DNA from: Roseburia hominis | GTDB lineage: Bacteria > Bacillota > Clostridia > Lachnospirales > Lachnospiraceae | Assembly: GCA_021771815.1 (NCBI GenBank) | Contig: JAETOE010000014.1 | Span: forward strand, 44,087 to 108,086 | Direction of reading: 5' to 3' | DNA length: 64,000 nucleotides | Shown: one piece after another, positions 36,156 to 43,521 of the stretch | How the letters are laid out: each line of letters starts with the position of its first letter | How positions within the stretch are numbered: the stretch's first letter is position 1 | Notes under the pieces: generated by a model | The model's database searches: none | What the model was told of the DNA's origin: nothing | What the model saw: the letters and a program-made list of their open reading frames with translations, nothing else | Program-made: the position numbers and the translations under genes

Positions 36156-37429
36156 ACAGGAAACGATTTTGGATTGCAGCCTGCGTCAGTCTGTGCGTGA
36201 CTGCCGCGCTTGCCGCAGGTCTTTTTTATATGGAATACCGGAGCTATCTGGAGAAGATGGAAATCATCGGGGTGATGATAAGTGTAGAGGAAGCGGGAGG
36301 GGATAATCTTTCGACGGCAGCGGCGCTGCTGCGGCATGAGACGCATGAGAGCGTGACGGACGCGGCAGGTGCGCTGACGTGGTACGGATTCGACGAATCC
36401 TATACGGATGAATACAGGAGAAGTATGCACCGCACATGGCTGTTTACGGCTGGCGCGGCGGGATGCGTCTGGATGCTGTTCGTTCTTTTTTTATTGCACA
36501 GCATGGGTGCGCAGGAATTAAGGCGGGAGCGAGAATTTGCAGAGATCGGTATGCTGATTTCGGGAATGCGGGACTGCGCAAAGCAGGATCGGATACAGAC
36601 GGGGGTGCAGGATGCAGCAGTGCAGGACAAAACAGCGGCGGGGCAGAAGGATGGCGATTTTGCGTGGCAGCAGCTTTTGGAGCAGCTTTCATTGCTTGAG
36701 GAGAGTGTGGCGCTTCGATACAGGCAGGCGCAGGAGGAAAAGGAAGAGACAAAAACGCTGGTCACGGACATTTCCCATCAGCTTAAGACACCTGTCGCGG
36801 CGCTTAAGACGAGCTTTGAACTGTGCCGGATGCAGGATATCAGTGAAACGGAGCGCACTGAGTTCATGGAGCGGTGCAGCGTACAGATCGAACGGCTTAC
36901 GGAGCTTGTCGGCGCGCTTGTCGGGATATCGCGCATGGAGACGGGCATGATTCAGATTACGTTAAGAGAGCAGAAGATTTTTGATACGCTGCTGCTTGCG
37001 GTAAACCGAATCTATCCCGACGCGGCAGCGAAGGATATCGAGATCGCGCTGGAGGCGGAGGAGGCGGGGGAGGAACTGATCCTGCCGCACGATGCGAAAT
37101 GGCTTTCCGAGGCATTCTTAAATGTGCTTGAGAATGCGGTAAAATACAGTCCGGCGCATTCGACGGTCACGATACGGATGATACGGATGAACGTGTTTCT
37201 TCGCATCGAGATTGAGGATGAGGGAATTGGGATTCCAAAGGCGGAGTGGAATCAGATTTTCCGGCGGTTCTACCGGGGCGCATCCGGCGAGGTGCAGAGC
37301 ACGCCCGGTTCAGGCGTCGGACTTTATCTTGCCCGGAGGATTGTGGCGGAGCATCACGGCACGCTTACGGTAAAGGAGACGGGGAAGGGCTGCGGGAGCA
37401 GGTTTGTATTTCAACTGCCGTATGAGTGA
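36152..37429 (+). CDS. Sensor histidine kinase of the two-component pair
   Basis: 425 residues. Two membrane helices (about 7-28 and 100-120) flank a short extracellular loop of roughly 70 residues. The phospho-accepting His is in TDISHQLKTPVAAL; ATP-binding motifs are NVLENAVKYSP, DEGIGIP and GSGVGLYLARRIV. Start at 36152 in ATGA overlap with the regulator. A Gln/Ala/Asp-rich stretch follows the second helix. The ligand is probably detected at the membrane or through the neighbouring transporter. Confidence 0.92.
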   Translation: MNRKRFWIAACVSLCVTAALAAGLFYMEYRSYLEKMEIIGVMISVEEAGGDNLSTAAALLRHETHESVTDAAGALTWYGFDESYTDEYRRSMHRTWLFTAGAAGCVWMLFVLFLLHSMGAQELRREREFAEIGMLISGMRDCAKQDRIQTGVQDAAVQDKTAAGQKDGDFAWQQLLEQLSLLEESVALRYRQAQEEKEETKTLVTDISHQLKTPVAALKTSFELCRMQDISETERTEFMERCSVQIERLTELVGALVGISRMETGMIQITLREQKIFDTLLLAVNRIYPDAAAKDIEIALEAEEAGEELILPHDAKWLSEAFLNVLENAVKYSPAHSTVTIRMIRMNVFLRIEIEDEGIGIPKAEWNQIFRRFYRGASGEVQSTPGSGVGLYLARRIVAEHHGTLTVKETGKGCGSRFVFQLPYE

Positions 37430-37459
37430 GAAGTCTTACAAAAATGTAAGGCTTCTTTT
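37429..37459 (+). terminator. Terminator after the histidine kinase gene
   Basis: AGAAGTCTTACA (37429-37440) pairs with TGTAAGGCTTCT (37445-37456) with one G-U, then T residues. Its first base is the last base of the kinase TGA stop. Confidence 0.8.
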
Positions 37460-37476
37460 GCCGTTATGAAAGGGAA

Positions 37477-37504
37477 TTGAAAGAGAAGTATTTTATGATA
37501 AATA
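37477..37504 (+). promoter_or_regulatory. Promoter of the FtsX-type exporter genes
   Basis: TTGAAA (37477-37482), 16 bases, TAAATA (37499-37504). Together with the terminator above it suggests the transporter is transcribed separately from, and probably controlled by, the two-component system. Confidence 0.6.
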
Positions 37505-37577
37505 TGAGGAGTCAAGGGAAGCGGTTGGATTTTGATTTCCGGCGACAGAAAAACAGGAGAGAGAAAGGAACAGGGAA

Positions 37578-38246
37578 ATGGAAGAGATTTTAAGGACAGA
37601 GCATTTGTGTAAATATTACGGCTCCGGCGAGAATGAAGTGAAGGCGGTGGACGATAACAATCTTGTGATCGGGCGTGGAGAATTTGTCGCGATCATCGGG
37701 AAATCCGGCTCGGGAAAGAGCACGCTCCTGCATATGCTGGGCGGTCTGGATTATCCGACCAGCGGAAAGGTATATGTGAAAGGAGAAGATATCTTTGCGC
37801 TCAAGGAGGATGCGCTTGCGGTATTTCGAAGGAGAAAGATCGGATTTATCTTTCAGGCGTACAATCTGGTAGCTTCGTTAAATGTTTGGGAGAATATCGT
37901 GCTGCCGATCGGTCTGGACGGGCAGAAGGTGGATGAGATATTCGTAAATGATATTGTTGCGACGCTTGGGCTGAAAGAAAAGCTCCACAATCTGCCGAAT
38001 ACGCTTTCCGGAGGTCAGCAGCAGAGAGTGGCGATCGCACGCGCGATCGCGTCGCGCCCGGATTTGATTCTGGCGGATGAGCCGACGGGAAATCTCGATT
38101 CAAAGACAAGCGATGAAGTCGTGGGGCTGTTAAAGCTTTCCGCGCAGAAATATGGACAGACGCTTGTGATGATCACCCATAATGAGGATATTGCACAGTT
38201 GGCGGACCGGGTGATCGTGATTGAGGATGGCAGAGTGAAAGCATAA
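37578..38246 (+). CDS. ABC transporter ATPase (MacB/BceA-like)
   Basis: 222 residues, a single nucleotide-binding domain: Walker A GKSGSGKST, Q-loop FQAYNLV, signature LSGGQQQRVAIARA, Walker B LILADEPTGNLDS, switch His MITHNE. This subfamily works with FtsX-like permeases in antimicrobial-peptide resistance or lipoprotein/signal functions. The final codons and stop are part of an 18-bp hairpin. The permease start is 174 bases downstream, beyond a repeat cluster. Confidence 0.93.
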   Translation: MEEILRTEHLCKYYGSGENEVKAVDDNNLVIGRGEFVAIIGKSGSGKSTLLHMLGGLDYPTSGKVYVKGEDIFALKEDALAVFRRRKIGFIFQAYNLVASLNVWENIVLPIGLDGQKVDEIFVNDIVATLGLKEKLHNLPNTLSGGQQQRVAIARAIASRPDLILADEPTGNLDSKTSDEVVGLLKLSAQKYGQTLVMITHNEDIAQLADRVIVIEDGRVKA

Positions 38247-38273
38247 ACAAGAAGGCTTGTTTATGCTTTCACT
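38234..38273 (+). terminator. Perfect 18-bp hairpin overlapping the ABC ATPase stop codon
   Basis: AGTGAAAGCATAAACAAG (38234-38251) pairs without mismatch with 38256-38273; loop AAGG. The 5' arm contains the last codons and TAA stop. No T run follows, so it may attenuate, stabilise the 3' end, or partly terminate before the permease. Confidence 0.6.
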
Positions 38274-38308
38274 CGGAAGTTTGCACCAGAGGGTGCAAAC
38301 TTCCCGAG
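38272..38308 (+). other. Second stable hairpin ahead of the 37-bp repeats
   Basis: CTCGGAAGTTTGCACC (38272-38287) pairs with 38292-38308 with a single bulged C; loop AGAG. Its 3' arm is the beginning of the first 37-bp repeat. Confidence 0.8.
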
Positions 38309-38404
38309 ATAGTGGAGAGCCTCGGAGGGGTGCAAACTTCCCGAGATAGTGGAGAGCCTCGGAGGGGTGCAAACTTCCCGAGATAGTGGAGAGCCTCGGA
38401 GGGG
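38294..38404. repeat. 37-bp tandem repeat, three identical copies
   Basis: Copies at 38294-38330, 38331-38367 and 38368-38404 are identical. Each begins TGCAAACTTCCCGAG and ends GCCTCGGAGGGG, can fold CCGAG with CTCGG, and contains a GGAGGGG that resembles a Shine-Dalgarno sequence. The array lies between the ATPase and permease genes of one transporter. Confidence 0.97.
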
Positions 38405-38419
38405 TGGAGCAATCGAAGG

Positions 38420-40807
38420 ATGAACCGGACGCGGAGCATTCTGGTGGCGTTTTCGATTGTGCTGACGATGATGCTGCTGACGGCGATTGCATCGGCAGGG
38501 TATGGTATCATTCAGATGAACAGGGTAAATGCCGGGGAGTGGTACGGAAGCTATTATGGATATATGCTGGGCGTATCACAGGAGCAGATTCTTGAAATGA
38601 GCCGCCACCGTGAGTTTACGGAAATCGGCAGGGCGTCGTTTCTCGGAGTGGTGGACATGGACGTCCGCGCTTTGTTTGTGTGGGCGGATGATGAAGCGGC
38701 GCGGATGAATCATGCGGAGCTGGCACTGGCAGAGGGGCGTTATCCGCAGACGGGAAATGAGATCGCGGCGCAGTATGCGTTTTTCCGGAAGCTTGGGATC
38801 GAGAATCCGAAAATCGGAGATACGGTGTCCGTGCGCTGGCGGAAGGACATGAACAGTGTTTTTGTGGAGGATACCTTTGTCATCTGCGGACTGCTGAAAG
38901 ATCCCGAGAACAGCTACACTCAGCTAAATGCGAATGTGTCACAGGAATTTTTCGAGGAAAATATATCTGAGGAGGAACGGCTTTACAATGCATATTTCGC
39001 GCTGGCAGGGGATCTGCCGATGGATCGTTCAAACGCGGAAGAGATGATGAAAGAACTGGCGGGCGCATGCGGAATTGAAGAAAAAGCGGTGAGGGCGAAC
39101 ATGTCCTATCTTGACTGGCAATTGGACCCGGGGACGGAGACAATTGTCGCATGCGCTGTGATCGCCGTGATCGTTGTGTTGTTTTCGACGCTTGTGATCT
39201 ATAATATTTTTCAGGTCGATATCATGCAGAAGGTGCAGGAATACGGAAAATTAAAAGCAATCGGCGCGACAAGGCGACAGATGAAACAGGTGCTGCTTTA
39301 TGAGGGAATGTCGGTTGCCGCAGTGAGTGTTCCGGTCGGACTGCTTCTTGGGCTGCTTGCTGCAAAGGCTGTGATCTGGCTTTTGCTTTCGCAGAGTGCG
39401 ACGGCAGATAAGAGCGGGGTATCGGTGTTCTGTCTGCCGCTGCTTGTGCTGGCGGCTGCGGTGTCATTTCTCACGGTGTGGATCGCATTGAGAAAGCCGA
39501 TGCGCGTGGTGGCGTCGGTTTCGCCGGTCGAGGCGATGCGTTATCAGGAAGAGAGCGTAAAGGGAAAAGGAATCCGCAGGGGAAGAAAAGAGCTTGGCGT
39601 CGTCGGAATGACATTTGCGAATCTGACAGGTCACAAGAGACGTACAATTTCCACAATCGTTTCCATGGGGCTTTCCTGTGTACTGTTTCTTGTCATTGCA
39701 AGCTGCGTCAGGAGCATGGACGTTGCGTATGAAGCGCGGAAATTTGTGGAATACGGGGAATTCGTGGCAGAGTTGGATTATGAAAAGGCGGATGCGGCAT
39801 ACCCGGAAAATAATCTGGATGCGGTGCTTGCGGACAATCCGATCAACGCGGAATGGAAGAAGGACGTGCTCTCGATCCCGGGCGTTACGGCGATTGGCGA
39901 GGAATATCTTCTCTATGCCAGAATGCAGGGGGAGAGCGGAGCGAGCAAGCTGTATTCTGTGCGCGTCGTAAACAGGGAGGATTTCGAACGGCTGAAAGGG
40001 TATTACGAGGATAGCAATCTCGGGGAACTGGACTATGATACGGCTTCCGCAGAGAATCAGATCCTAAATGGCTGGAGTTATGGCTTACAGGAGTATGGCG
40101 AGTTTCAGATCGGCGATACGTTGGAACTCTCACTTGGCGATGGAGAAAAAACAAAAGAATTGCAGATGACGCTTGCGGGAGCGTTCGGCATGGCAGACAA
40201 AGACTTTGTGATTACGGAGGACACTTACCGTTCACTCGGATTTTGCGGTGAACCCATAGGAAAACTATGGATATATTGTGACGAAGCAGATGTGCCGGAG
40301 GTGGAAGCGGAACTGACACAGCTTCTTGTCGGGAAAAAGCATATAGAACTTGAGGGTTACCAGAGTACGTTAAAGAGCTACGAGAGTGCGGTGCGGCTGA
40401 TAAAATCCGGCGGATATTTGTTCTGTTTTCTGATCGGCGTCATCAGTTTCTTTAATATGGCGAACACAATCATTACGAGCATGGTTACAAGAAAACAGGA
40501 ATTTGGCGTTCTTCAGGCAATCGGGCTGACGAATCGCCAGTTAAATATGAGCCTCCAGTTAGAGGGCATTTTGTTTACGCTCGGCACGATGCTTGTCGCA
40601 TTTGCCGCAGGACTTCCGCTTGGCTATGCTGCATTCCGTTACGCAAGGTCGGAAGGCGTTATGGGGGTCATCATATATCATTTTCCGGTTTGGGAAATGG
40701 TCGGAATGCTGGCGCTTCTGGCATTGCTGCAGGGAATCCTTTCCTATTTCCTGAGCAGGAATGTGAAAAAGGAATCGCTGGTGGAGCGGATACGCTGGCA
40801 GGGATAA
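38420..40807 (+). CDS. FtsX-like ABC transporter permease, two FtsX domains
   Basis: 795 residues. N-terminal membrane helix, a large extracellular domain (about 45-235), three helices with the FtsX segment KLKAIGATRRQMKQVLLYEG, a second membrane unit beginning TFANLTGHKRRTIST, another extracellular domain, and a final FtsX unit with VLQAIGLTNRQLNMSLQLEG. It is the partner of the ATPase at 37578. The ATG at 38420 has only GAAGG directly adjacent; a stronger GGAGGGG lies 15 bases away in the last 37-bp repeat, so translation may be modulated. Likely role: antimicrobial-peptide or lipid-related export. Confidence 0.88.
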   Translation: MNRTRSILVAFSIVLTMMLLTAIASAGYGIIQMNRVNAGEWYGSYYGYMLGVSQEQILEMSRHREFTEIGRASFLGVVDMDVRALFVWADDEAARMNHAELALAEGRYPQTGNEIAAQYAFFRKLGIENPKIGDTVSVRWRKDMNSVFVEDTFVICGLLKDPENSYTQLNANVSQEFFEENISEEERLYNAYFALAGDLPMDRSNAEEMMKELAGACGIEEKAVRANMSYLDWQLDPGTETIVACAVIAVIVVLFSTLVIYNIFQVDIMQKVQEYGKLKAIGATRRQMKQVLLYEGMSVAAVSVPVGLLLGLLAAKAVIWLLLSQSATADKSGVSVFCLPLLVLAAAVSFLTVWIALRKPMRVVASVSPVEAMRYQEESVKGKGIRRGRKELGVVGMTFANLTGHKRRTISTIVSMGLSCVLFLVIASCVRSMDVAYEARKFVEYGEFVAELDYEKADAAYPENNLDAVLADNPINAEWKKDVLSIPGVTAIGEEYLLYARMQGESGASKLYSVRVVNREDFERLKGYYEDSNLGELDYDTASAENQILNGWSYGLQEYGEFQIGDTLELSLGDGEKTKELQMTLAGAFGMADKDFVITEDTYRSLGFCGEPIGKLWIYCDEADVPEVEAELTQLLVGKKHIELEGYQSTLKSYESAVRLIKSGGYLFCFLIGVISFFNMANTIITSMVTRKQEFGVLQAIGLTNRQLNMSLQLEGILFTLGTMLVAFAAGLPLGYAAFRYARSEGVMGVIIYHFPVWEMVGMLALLALLQGILSYFLSRNVKKESLVERIRWQG

Positions 40808-40830
40808 AGAGGTTATATGAGAAAAGGAAG

Positions 40831-40864
40831 AAAGAACGGAAGAGCAGCGCTACTCTTCCGTTCT
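40831..40864. terminator. Hairpin shared by the convergent permease and Rpn genes
   Basis: AAGAACGGAAGAG (40831-40843) pairs perfectly with CTCTTCCGTTCTT (40852-40864). On the minus strand a pyrimidine-rich run follows. Its right arm contains the last codons of the Rpn-like gene. Confidence 0.7.
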
Positions 40865-41764
40865 TGCAATTGCAAATTCTTCTAAAAGCTGGTCGCAGTA
40901 AGCCGGGTCTGCGGCGAGCTTTTGGATGTCGTCATTTCGATCTGCGGCGAGCAGAAGACGGATAAGGCGACAGATATCATCGCGTTCTTCGGCTTTTCCT
41001 TCCGCGAGTCCTTCTTTTCTGAAATATGAATCACGCTCCCAGGACTTCATATAGTCGATGCTCACCTCCTGATTCTGCTTGACCTTGAGGACGAGACGAT
41101 GGATTGCCTCAATGTCTTGATTGGTTACGTTGTCATCGGTCGTTTCCTGTAAATATTTTAGCATATCACGCAGGGATTTACCAGAGCCGTTGCCCTTTGT
41201 ATACAGAAAAATTTTGGTGGCGCCGTCGTTGTAAGCGACAGAGGCATCTTCGATACATTGCATTTTAAATGTATAGACCATCCGGTTTCGTCCGAACGGG
41301 TCGTAGGGCAGGATGACGATGGAGGTGACATTGGGAAGGCTGTCGTAGTCCGTTCCCTTTTCTAAGAGTTGGGCATCAATTAGGGAATGATAGTAGCGCA
41401 TGCGTTTGGGAAGGGTTTCTTTTTCATAGGTGTTGTTCGGTTCGAAGTCGTAGATGTCCGGTATGACTCGGGCGTCGGACATGTGAACGCCGGGCATGGT
41501 TTCTTCCTGAGACAAATCCTCAATGTAGGCGTCAAGTCGTATGCCGTGGCGGCTATTGCCCAGACCGAGGATATTTTTCTGCGGAATCACTTTGACGTGG
41601 CGGAACGGTCTGCCAAGGATGGTTGAAAGCAGGATGCGGCAGAATTCTTCGCCAATATCTTCCTGCATGAGCATTTCCTGAAAGAGAAAATCATCCATTA
41701 GGTTCAAGTCTTCCAGTCTGCGCGGCGGAAGGGCGTGCGCAGAAACAGTTTTTTGTTTTGTCAT
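40850..41764 (-). CDS. Rpn/PD-(D/E)XK nuclease family protein (PF12784-like)
   Basis: 304 residues, start at 41764 after AAAGGAGA. The pattern DDFLFQEML near the start, RLDAYIED followed by DIYDFEPNN (acidic residues of a PD-(D/E)XK core) and RMRYYHSLIDAQLLEKG is that of the Rpn family, recombination-promoting nucleases often annotated as putative transposases. These genes are scattered and variable in Firmicutes genomes and are mobile-like, but no inverted repeats or target duplication are visible here. Two alternating charged segments lie at the C-terminus. Function in the host unknown. Confidence 0.82.
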   Translation of the reverse strand: MTKQKTVSAHALPPRRLEDLNLMDDFLFQEMLMQEDIGEEFCRILLSTILGRPFRHVKVIPQKNILGLGNSRHGIRLDAYIEDLSQEETMPGVHMSDARVIPDIYDFEPNNTYEKETLPKRMRYYHSLIDAQLLEKGTDYDSLPNVTSIVILPYDPFGRNRMVYTFKMQCIEDASVAYNDGATKIFLYTKGNGSGKSLRDMLKYLQETTDDNVTNQDIEAIHRLVLKVKQNQEVSIDYMKSWERDSYFRKEGLAEGKAEERDDICRLIRLLLAADRNDDIQKLAADPAYCDQLLEEFAIARTEE

Positions 41765-41928
41765 AGGCACAAAGTCTCCTTTTGATGAAATGAATGTTGA
41801 TAATCTGTGGCGAAACGCCGGATTCTGCATTTTTGAAAGAAAAGCAGAATAACGATACAGCGAATGTTCATGAGAACAAACGCCGTTAAGATTGATGCAG
41901 GGGGAAAAACCCTACGAATGTATAAAAT

Positions 41929-41957
41929 ACTATAGTTCATTTTGGACAAAATAGCAA
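41929..41957 (-). promoter_or_regulatory. Possible promoter of the Rpn-like gene with palindromic spacer
   Basis: On the minus strand TTGCTA (41957-41952), 17 bases, TATAGT (41934-41929). The spacer contains the palindrome ATTTTGGACAAAAT (41939-41952), a possible operator. The 343-base gap 41765-42107 contains this, the aroC terminator and nothing else I can identify. Confidence 0.45.
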
Positions 41958-42075
41958 GCAAAATTTCATGTTTGTGTATGACACGAAGAATTTTGGGGAT
42001 TGCCGGGCAGGATGTGTATCTCGCGGAGAGGGAATCAACTGTAAACAGCGCCATATCAGGCAGTTGAAACAGCCG

Positions 42076-42100
42076 AAAGTGTGCGTCAGGCGCACACTTT
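42076..42100 (-). terminator. Terminator of aroC
   Basis: AAAGTGTGCG (42076-42085) pairs with CGCACACTTT (42091-42100); on the minus strand the stem ends in TTT. It begins 8 bases past the aroC stop. Confidence 0.75.
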
Positions 42101-42107
42101 ATATGTC

Positions 42108-43208
42108 TCACCGATAAAACTTTTCAATCGAATCCATCCTTGCGCTCATATTTGCAAACAGCGCGTCCGTGATGGTGATTGCTGCCATGGCTTCCACGAC
42201 GACAACGGCGCGCGGTACGATGACCGGGTCGTGGCGTCCCTTGATGCTGACCTCGGTTTCTTCGCCGGATTTATTTACGGTCTGCTGTGTGGCTGCGATG
42301 GAGGGCGTCGGCTTGACGGAGGCGCGCAGGATGATGTCGCTGCCGTCGCTCATGCCGCCCAGAATACCGCCGGCGTGGTTGGTTGTCTTTGTCACACTGC
42401 CGTCTTTTGCGAGGCAAAAAGCGTCGTTGTTGCTTCTTCCGGTCGCCTTTGCCGCGTCAAAGCCGTCTCCGATCTCAAAGCCCTTGACTGCGCCGATAGA
42501 CATGATCGCCTTGGCAAGGTTGGCGTCGAGCTTTTCAAAGACGGTATCGCCGATGCCCGCCGGCATTCCGCTTACGATGCACTCGATTACGCCGCCGGAA
42601 GAATTGCGCTCCGCCATACAGGCGTCCAGATAATTCTGCGCGTTTTCGGCGGCGCAGACATCCGGCATATATAGAGGATTTCTGGCGATTTCAGCCGCAT
42701 CGAAATTCTCTGTGGAAATTGTGATCGGACCGATGGACTTTGTGTAGGTGGTGAAGGTGATGCCAAGCTGATTTAAAAGCTTTACCGCAATCGCTCCCGC
42801 AGCCACGCGTCCGATTGTCTCTCTGCCGGAGGAACGGCCGCCTCCGCGGTAATCCCGGAAACCGTATTTCATGTCGAAGGTGTAGTCCGCGTGACCGGGG
42901 CGGTAGTAGGAGGCAATCTCACTATAATCTTTGGACTGTTGGTTCCGGTTGAATACGACAAGTGAAATCGGCGTTCCCGTCGTTTTTCCTTCAAAAACGC
43001 CGGAGAGAATCTCCACGGCGTCATCTTCTTTGCGCGGCGTCGCATATTTCGACTGCCCGGGCTTCCTGCGGTCAAGAAATTTCTGTATATCTGCTTCATC
43101 AAGGGAAAGTCCTGCCGGACAGCCGTCCACGACAACGCCGACGCCTTTTCCGTGGGATTCCCCCCAGGTTGTGATCTTAAATATAGTTCCGAATGTGGAG
43201 CCTGCCAT
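42108..43208 (-). CDS. aroC: Chorismate synthase
   Basis: 366 residues. Converts 5-enolpyruvylshikimate 3-phosphate to chorismate, the last common step of aromatic amino acid synthesis, using reduced FMN. Signature regions: GESHGKGVGVVVDGCPAG at the start, RRKPGQSKYATPRKEDD, FRDYRGGGRSSGRETIGRV, and later SNNDAFCLAKDG. Length is normal for bacterial enzymes. It diverges from aroA, which makes its substrate; the promoters overlap. Confidence 0.97.
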   Translation of the reverse strand: MAGSTFGTIFKITTWGESHGKGVGVVVDGCPAGLSLDEADIQKFLDRRKPGQSKYATPRKEDDAVEILSGVFEGKTTGTPISLVVFNRNQQSKDYSEIASYYRPGHADYTFDMKYGFRDYRGGGRSSGRETIGRVAAGAIAVKLLNQLGITFTTYTKSIGPITISTENFDAAEIARNPLYMPDVCAAENAQNYLDACMAERNSSGGVIECIVSGMPAGIGDTVFEKLDANLAKAIMSIGAVKGFEIGDGFDAAKATGRSNNDAFCLAKDGSVTKTTNHAGGILGGMSDGSDIILRASVKPTPSIAATQQTVNKSGEETEVSIKGRHDPVIVPRAVVVVEAMAAITITDALFANMSARMDSIEKFYR

Positions 43209-43239
43209 ATTATGTACCTCCCAAAATGGAAAGACCCGG

Positions 43240-43338
43240 GACCAGCGGTCTTTCGTTAAAAAGCAACTTTGATTAAGAGGAAACTCAAGACCAGCGGTCT
43301 TTCGTTAAAAGACTCAAGACCAACGGTCTTTCGTTAAA
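43240..43338. repeat. Three direct repeats, each a small hairpin, in the aroC leader
   Basis: GACCARCGGTCTTTCGTTAAA at 43240-43260, 43289-43309 and 43318-43338. Copies 2 and 3 are preceded by AA, so AAGACC-NNN-GGTCTT folds back on itself; copy 1 folds as GAAAGACC with GGTCTTTC. They lie within the predicted aroC transcript leader. Confidence 0.9.
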
Positions 43339-43363
43339 CCGTAGCTTTGGTAAGCTACGGTTT
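43336..43363 (-). other. Perfect 12-bp hairpin at the 5' end of the aroC transcript
   Basis: AAACCGTAGCTT (43336-43347) pairs with AAGCTACGGTTT (43352-43363), loop TGGT. It begins within a few bases of the predicted aroC transcription start. Confidence 0.8.
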
Positions 43364-43365
43364 AC

Positions 43366-43394
43366 ATTATAAAAGATTTAACTTTGCGCCGCAA
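43366..43394 (-). promoter_or_regulatory. Promoter of aroC
   Basis: On the minus strand TTGCGG (43394-43389), 17 bases, TATAAT (43371-43366). Its -35 overlaps that of the aroA promoter in the palindrome TTGCGCCGCAA (43384-43394). Confidence 0.75.
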
Positions 43395-43411
43395 TAGAAA
43401 TGTGTTAAAAT
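43384..43411 (+). promoter_or_regulatory. Promoter of aroA
   Basis: TTGCGC (43384-43389), 16 bases, TAAAAT (43406-43411). The predicted start point (about 43418) is immediately before the long hairpin at 43421. The gap 43209-43521 is thus filled by two promoters, the repeats and hairpins. Confidence 0.65.
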
Positions 43412-43420
43412 GAGCAGTGC

Positions 43421-43480
43421 CAAGACGGAAGGAAACAAATATCCGTGCTTGCACGTGGATATTTGTTTCTTTCCGTCTTG
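43421..43480 (+). other. Very long hairpin at the 5' end of the aroA transcript
   Basis: 43421-43444 (CAAGACGGAAGG...) pairs with 43457-43480 over 24 bp with one G-U, and GTGC/GCAC continues the stem at the top. The stem precedes the aroA Shine-Dalgarno by about 30 bases. Confidence 0.85.
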
Positions 43481-43521
43481 ATAGTGCGAAGAGCACGCAA
43501 ATGCATAACACAGGAGACAAT

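Noticed and set aside
38294..38404. Possible CRISPR array
   Set aside because: The 37-bp units are directly adjacent without spacers and no cas genes are present.
41765..42107. Transposon ends around the Rpn-like gene
   Set aside because: Rpn proteins are often labelled transposases, but I found no terminal inverted repeats or target-site duplication.
43240..43338. Possible CRISPR array
   Set aside because: Three repeats with unequal, partly repeated spacers (28 and 8 bases) and no cas genes; they lie in a leader.
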